From Megalobrama amblycephala (Eukaryota > Chordata > Actinopteri > Cypriniformes > Xenocyprididae), in contig NC_063049.1 in NCBI RefSeq assembly GCF_018812025.1, forward strand, positions 13,736,258 through 13,800,257: DNA of 64,000 bases, in the 5' to 3' direction. The notes below the pieces were generated by a model. That model saw nothing but the letters and a program-made list of their open reading frames with translations, was not told the origin of the DNA and did not search any database. Each line of letters opens with the position of its first letter. Positions within the stretch are counted from its first letter, which is position 1. A program made the position numbers and the translations under genes. Positions 60,279 to 64,000 of this stretch are shown here, piece by piece.

Positions 60279-60358
60279 TATTATTTTTTTTTAAATACAT
60301 TTTTATAATTTGCCCAGTGTAAAAACGAGTGTACAGCAAATTTCAACTTCACCTTATA

Positions 60359-61110
60359 TACTACCTTACAAAAGTTTGGGGTCATCAGTTTTTTTTTTGT
60401 TTGTTTTTTGTCTTTTGGAAAGAAATTAATAATTTTATTCAGCAAGGATGCCTTAAATCGATCAGAATTGACAGTAAATACATTTACATTGTTACAACAA
60501 CATTTGCAACAGTGACACTGTTATTGAACTGAATTTTTAATTAACATTGAACTAAATTGAATAATTGAATAATTACACTGTTGTCGACACTATCTGAAAT
60601 TGAAGTTGTTTCATAAACGAAGCAACATGAACACTTATTTTCCTGTTTATTACTGTTGAAACTGCTTTGAAACAATCTGTATTGTATAAAGTGCTATATA
60701 AATGAATATGACTTGACTTGCTACAAAAGATTTCCATTTCAAATAAAGGTTAATTTGAACTTCCTACACATCAGAGAATCCTGAAAAAGATGTATCACTG
60801 TTTCCGCAAAAATATTAAGCAACAATTGTTTTCAAAATTAGTAACAATAATAAATGTTTGCAAATCAGCATATTAGAATGATTTCTAAAGGATATTGTGT
60901 GTCACTTAAGACTGGAGCAATGATGCTGAAAATGTAGCTTTGATCACACAGGAATAAATTCAAATAGAAAACAGTTATTTTAATTTGTAATAATATTTCA
61001 CAATATCACTATCTTTACTGTTTTTTAATCAAATAAAAGCAGCTTTGGCATAAGAAACTTCTTTTAAAAACATTAAAAAAAATGAACCTCAAACTTTTTA
61101 ACAGCTGTGT
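60359..61110. mobile_element. family Y MITE, diverged, with LINE-tail insertion
   Basis: The left end CTACCTTACAAAAGTTTGGG and right end CTCAAACTTTTTAACAGCTG are diverged versions of the family Y ends. The interior GATTTCTAAAGGATATTGTG and AGCAATGATGCTGAAAATG match the other copies. Confidence 0.75.
60520..60720 (+). mobile_element. 5'-truncated LINE (L2-type) or related SINE tail
   Basis: Ends GCTTTGAAACAATCTGTATT, then GTATAAAGTGCTATATAAAT and the short repeat TGACTTGACTTG. This is the usual 3' end of cyprinid L2-like retroposons. It lies within the family Y MITE. The left limit is approximate. Confidence 0.6.
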
Positions 61111-61112
61111 AA

Positions 61113-61815
61113 GGGCGTTTTCAGACCTGTAGATCGATTGCTTTGTTCAGAAACAGGGACTTAATTTGCATTTTCTTCTTGGTTCAGTTCGCTTTCACAA
61201 GGCAACATTTTAAAGTGTACCAAAATATGTTTATGCAAGTGTGAGTAAAGCTGTCCTCTTATTGGTCAGAGTTTACTTTACGTCATCCATCAAGATAGAT
61301 TGACAAGTTCGCTCTGCAAGCTTATTGTGGCTTTATTGCTTGTCCGAATAGATGCAAACACTTAAATGAATGAAGCCGTCATTCCTGCTCTGACTGATAA
61401 ATGATATTTAATTATATTGCAGTTAGAGTGGGAATCAAGGCTTCGTCAGGACAGCATTCATGCAATGCACGAAGTAAAGCAATTACATTTTGTGTAAAGA
61501 TCAATAGGCGCTCTTTAGTTTTTAACTTCGATAACTATCGTGCTAACTCACAGAATCAGACACTTCAGTTTTTTACATAACACATTTCCCATTATGAATT
61601 ATGATGCAGCTTGGTTCGTTGGTCCGTTAAGTTGGATTGTTTTCTCGCCTCAACGGTTTTCAGTCAGGCCGAGACCACCTCCTTCAGGTGATCTCGGAGC
61701 GATTGTTTTGGTGCGGATCCGTGTTCATATATGCCTAAACTAACCAAATTAAAGGAGAAAACGCACCAGGTTCCAAAACAAATCCTCCAAACGAGCCAGG
61801 TGTGAAAAGACTCTA
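61113..61815. mobile_element. fold-back MITE upstream of the receptor exon
   Basis: The left end GGGCGTTTTCAGACCTG and, read from 61814, AGAGTCTTTTCACACCTGG are inverted relatives, as in common cyprinid MITEs that start CTTTCACACCTG. The right edge is about 260 bases before the receptor start codon. Confidence 0.6.
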
Positions 61816-62039
61816 AGTCAAAAGAATTAAAATCTATCAGGTAAAACATAAACTCATTGATGTAATCCAATTTATTCCAGGTTGGAGACCTGAAATATTT
61901 AGTTTATACATTGGAAAATGTTTCAGCTAAGTGTAATATTTAGTAGTAAGTTAGCACTCATTTATGCTAGAACTAAGCTAGCATACACACAGCTGGTGCA
62001 ACCGGCCCCATGTGAACTCATCAGCAGATGTTTTGTTCT

Positions 62040-62071
62040 GTCTGAGTGATTCTGCCTGTATTCTGTCCTAG
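62040..62071 (+). promoter_or_regulatory. splice-acceptor-like tract before the receptor ATG
   Basis: A pyrimidine-rich run (TGATTCTGCCTGTATTCTG, then TCCTAG) ends at AG 62070-62071, two bases before the ATG at 62074. This fits a 5'-UTR intron joining directly ahead of the coding exon. Confidence 0.5.
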
Positions 62072-62073
62072 GC

Positions 62074-63165
62074 ATGGATACAAACCACACGTATGGATCT
62101 AGCCCTGCAGATGGGCCCAGCAAAACCACATGTGGCATGATTCTTCTCTCCCTCACGCTTTCGCTTCTGGCCGTACTGACCACGGCGATGAACTGCTTGG
62201 TCATCACGGCCATCATCGTCACACGCAAGCTGCACCATCCCGCAAACTATCTCATCTGCTCTTTAGCCGTGACAGACCTCTTGGTGGCCGTTTTAGTCAT
62301 GCCTTTCAGCATCGTCTACATAGTAAAGGAGACGTGGGTCATGGGTCAAATCATGTGCAACATCTGGTTAAGCGTGGACATAACCTGCTGCACGTGCTCC
62401 ATTCTGCACCTGGCAGCCATCGCTGTAGACCGTTACCGCTCCATCACGGACGCCGTGGAGTACTCGAGAAAGAGGACGTCTCTACGGGCCGCCATCATGA
62501 TCAGCGTGGTGTGGCTCCTCGCTATAGTCGTCTCTCTGCCGCCAATGCTGTGGAGACAACAAGACGAGGAAAATGACTGCATCATTAAGCACGACATCGT
62601 CTTTACGATTTACTCCACATTTGGGGCTTTTTACATCCCGCTAACACTCATTCTCATTCTTTACTACAAGATCTACCGAGCAGCAAAGACTCTTTACCAA
62701 AGGAGAGGGGCTAGTTGCCTCAAGCCAGAGATGAATGGACAAATGCTTCCCAAATGCAGCGACAGGGAGCCGACGACCCCGGACACCCTGAGCCCTCCGG
62801 AGAAATCGGTGTCTGAACCGTCCACCGAAGGCGACAGAGTGCGCATTGCCACGAAAAGCCCAAAGTCTCAGTCTCGCAGACTGCGGTCTGTCAGGCGGCA
62901 TCGCATCTCGAGTACGCGTGAAAAGAAGGCCGCCACCACTCTCGGACTCATTCTAGGGGCTTTTGTCATCTGCTGGCTGCCGTTCTTCATCCATGAGGTG
63001 ATTGTCAATGTCTGTACGTCCTGTGCCCGCTCTCTTGAAATGACCAACTTTCTGACTTGGCTGGGATATCTGAACTCTCTCATCAACCCCCTGATTTACA
63101 CCATCTTTAATGAGGATTTCAAAAGGGCTTTTCAGAAGTTAATCAAGTGCAAGGATTGTTTCTAA
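62074..63165 (+). CDS. htr1f: 5-hydroxytryptamine receptor 1F-like, class A GPCR
   Basis: An intact 363-codon, intronless frame for a serotonin receptor of the plasma membrane. The family couples to Gi/o and lowers cAMP. Seen here: a short N-terminus with one N-glycosylation site (N4 in NHT); seven membrane segments at about 22-46, 57-81, 95-117, 137-158, 176-198, 285-308 and 323-345; Asp68 (2.50); Asp102 (3.32, amine anchor) in SVDITCCTCS; a Cys95-Cys169 disulphide pair; DRY at 119-121; Ser181/Thr182 (5.42/5.43); Glu283; CWLPFF at 300-305; Tyr332 (7.43); and NPLIY at 338-342. The third cytoplasmic loop (about 208-282) is Ser/Pro/Arg-rich and least typical. Cys359 and Cys362 in the tail could be palmitoylated. 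The runs KLHHPANYLICSLAVTD and STFGAFYIPL and the ECL2 start CIIKHD favour 1F over 1E. The first ATG gives the usual family length. The fish paralogue (a or b) cannot be told. Confidence 0.93.
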   Translation: MDTNHTYGSSPADGPSKTTCGMILLSLTLSLLAVLTTAMNCLVITAIIVTRKLHHPANYLICSLAVTDLLVAVLVMPFSIVYIVKETWVMGQIMCNIWLSVDITCCTCSILHLAAIAVDRYRSITDAVEYSRKRTSLRAAIMISVVWLLAIVVSLPPMLWRQQDEENDCIIKHDIVFTIYSTFGAFYIPLTLILILYYKIYRAAKTLYQRRGASCLKPEMNGQMLPKCSDREPTTPDTLSPPEKSVSEPSTEGDRVRIATKSPKSQSRRLRSVRRHRISSTREKKAATTLGLILGAFVICWLPFFIHEVIVNVCTSCARSLEMTNFLTWLGYLNSLINPLIYTIFNEDFKRAFQKLIKCKDCF

Positions 63166-63312
63166 CACCAATGAAGGATTTACGTCAAGTGAGCTGAAAC
63201 TATTACACTCAAAAAATACAAAGAACTGAATTAAATTGAGGAATTTTTCTGTGCAATTAAATTTTGTCTTTTAAATTAAATCTGTTTTGTTTGGTGTTGT
63301 TGTTGAGACAAT
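63166..63312. other. 3' flank of the receptor gene
   Basis: Short AT-rich sequence. No clear AATAAA occurs before the MITE begins, so the polyadenylation site may lie within or beyond that element. Confidence 0.4.
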
Positions 63313-63983
63313 GAGGCCCTGTTTCCACCTGCTATTAAGATGCATGTTTTGGTCGATCGGATCACAAGTAGACGTCGCTAAATACAGGTGTAAATGGGGT
63401 GCAAAACGTTTCGAGCTTGTCCACTTTCGACCACTTCCAGAGGTAGTCGAAAACGCTTTCGACCGGATTGCTTTCGTAGTGGAAACGCTCAAGTGGTCGA
63501 ACAGCCGCAAAAGACCACCTACTGACCTGATGTGTAAACATTATGGGAAGCGCGCTAGCCAGATGAGATTTAAACTTTGTCAGCTAAAATCGCAAATTTG
63601 GTTTAAAGACAAAAAAATGTACCAAGCACAATGTTCTCTCAGCATTCCTGATTTCTAACATGCACTTGCAGCGTTCGGCGTGGTGTTGCGGCTGTCAGAG
63701 CAGAAAGGAAAGCTGATGCTCTCCGTATGTTTTTCCGTCATCTCCATGTTGCTTCAAATGTGAATTGCACGAGCTTATTTTGTCCATTAGATCGAAAGAT
63801 CTGAAAAAAAAAAACATTCATTTACCCGCCCATAGACCCTCCCCTCGAAGAAATCAGGAGAGAAGTGGTTGAAAGTGGACAAAAGAGATGGATCAAAATA
63901 CCAGGTGGAAATGGGTGTCTCCCACATCCACTCATATCTGATCAACCAAAACACATCTTAATACCACAGGGAAACAGGGCCTC
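63313..63983. mobile_element. fold-back MITE just after the receptor stop codon
   Basis: GAGGCCCTGTTTCCACCTGC (63313) is mirrored at 63983 (GAGGCCCTGTTTCCCTGTGG read back). TATTAAGATGCATGTTTTGG and its inverse follow, and CAGGTGGAAATGGG pairs with an inner left copy. A 123-codon frame (63287-63658) is inside it and is not a gene. The element starts 148 bases past the stop. Confidence 0.85.
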
Positions 63984-64000
63984 ATATTAAGTCTCCAACA

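Noticed and set aside
62130..62576. 148-codon frame overlapping the receptor gene, and minus-strand frames there
   Set aside because: Shadow frames of the GC-rich receptor coding exon; no independent motifs.
63287..63658. 123-codon frame after the receptor gene
   Set aside because: It lies almost wholly inside the fold-back MITE at 63313-63983.

Overview
The window looks like teleost nuclear DNA, most likely a cypriniform (carp or zebrafish relative). Three things point there: AT-rich sequence packed with Tc1/mariner, hAT and fold-back DNA transposon remnants of fish type, GATA microsatellites, and one intact protein-coding gene whose product closely matches vertebrate serotonin receptor 5-HT1F. 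All assignments are by eye and from knowledge of the families; no search was run.

The one intact gene is at the right end: a single coding exon for a 363-residue 5-HT1F-like receptor (62074-63165, plus strand). A splice-acceptor-like tract ends at 62071, just before its start codon. The only CpG-rich promoter-like island in the window lies far upstream (about 33322-33604) and ends in a good donor site. I infer, without proof, that this is a 5' non-coding exon and that about 28.5 kb of what follows is a 5'-UTR intron.

Everything else is intergenic or intronic. 1-6.7 kb: unique sequence, a transposase fragment, a Tc1 element between GATA arrays and a hairpin-bearing MITE. 6.7-10.5 kb: a second Tc1 element holding nested insertions. 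11.5-17.9 kb: a dispersed repeat, a palindromic element split by a decayed hAT transposon, and several MITEs. 18.4-24 kb: conserved-looking unique islands around an AT-rich minisatellite and a decayed DIRS-like (tyrosine recombinase) retrotransposon. 24-33 kb: LTR-type remnants and TTAA-bounded MITEs. 33.3-35 kb: candidate promoter and a cluster of octamer-like sites, flanked by two direct copies of one MITE. 38.5-46.2 kb: a non-autonomous LTR element, a solo LTR with target duplication, and a copy of that solo-LTR segment inserted into a nested palindrome. 46.5-61.8 kb: long fold-back elements, a chimera of two oppositely oriented Tc1 copies, a TA-flanked element and a LINE tail. The receptor exon sits between two further fold-back elements.

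The strongest unusual structures are the 780-bp duplicative insertion flanked by identical 178-bp direct repeats (44681-45826), the palindrome with a G-quadruplex-capable loop (43941-46159), and the Tc1/Tc1 inverted chimera (52515-55558). I found no convincing new gene system, tRNA, rRNA or CRISPR array.
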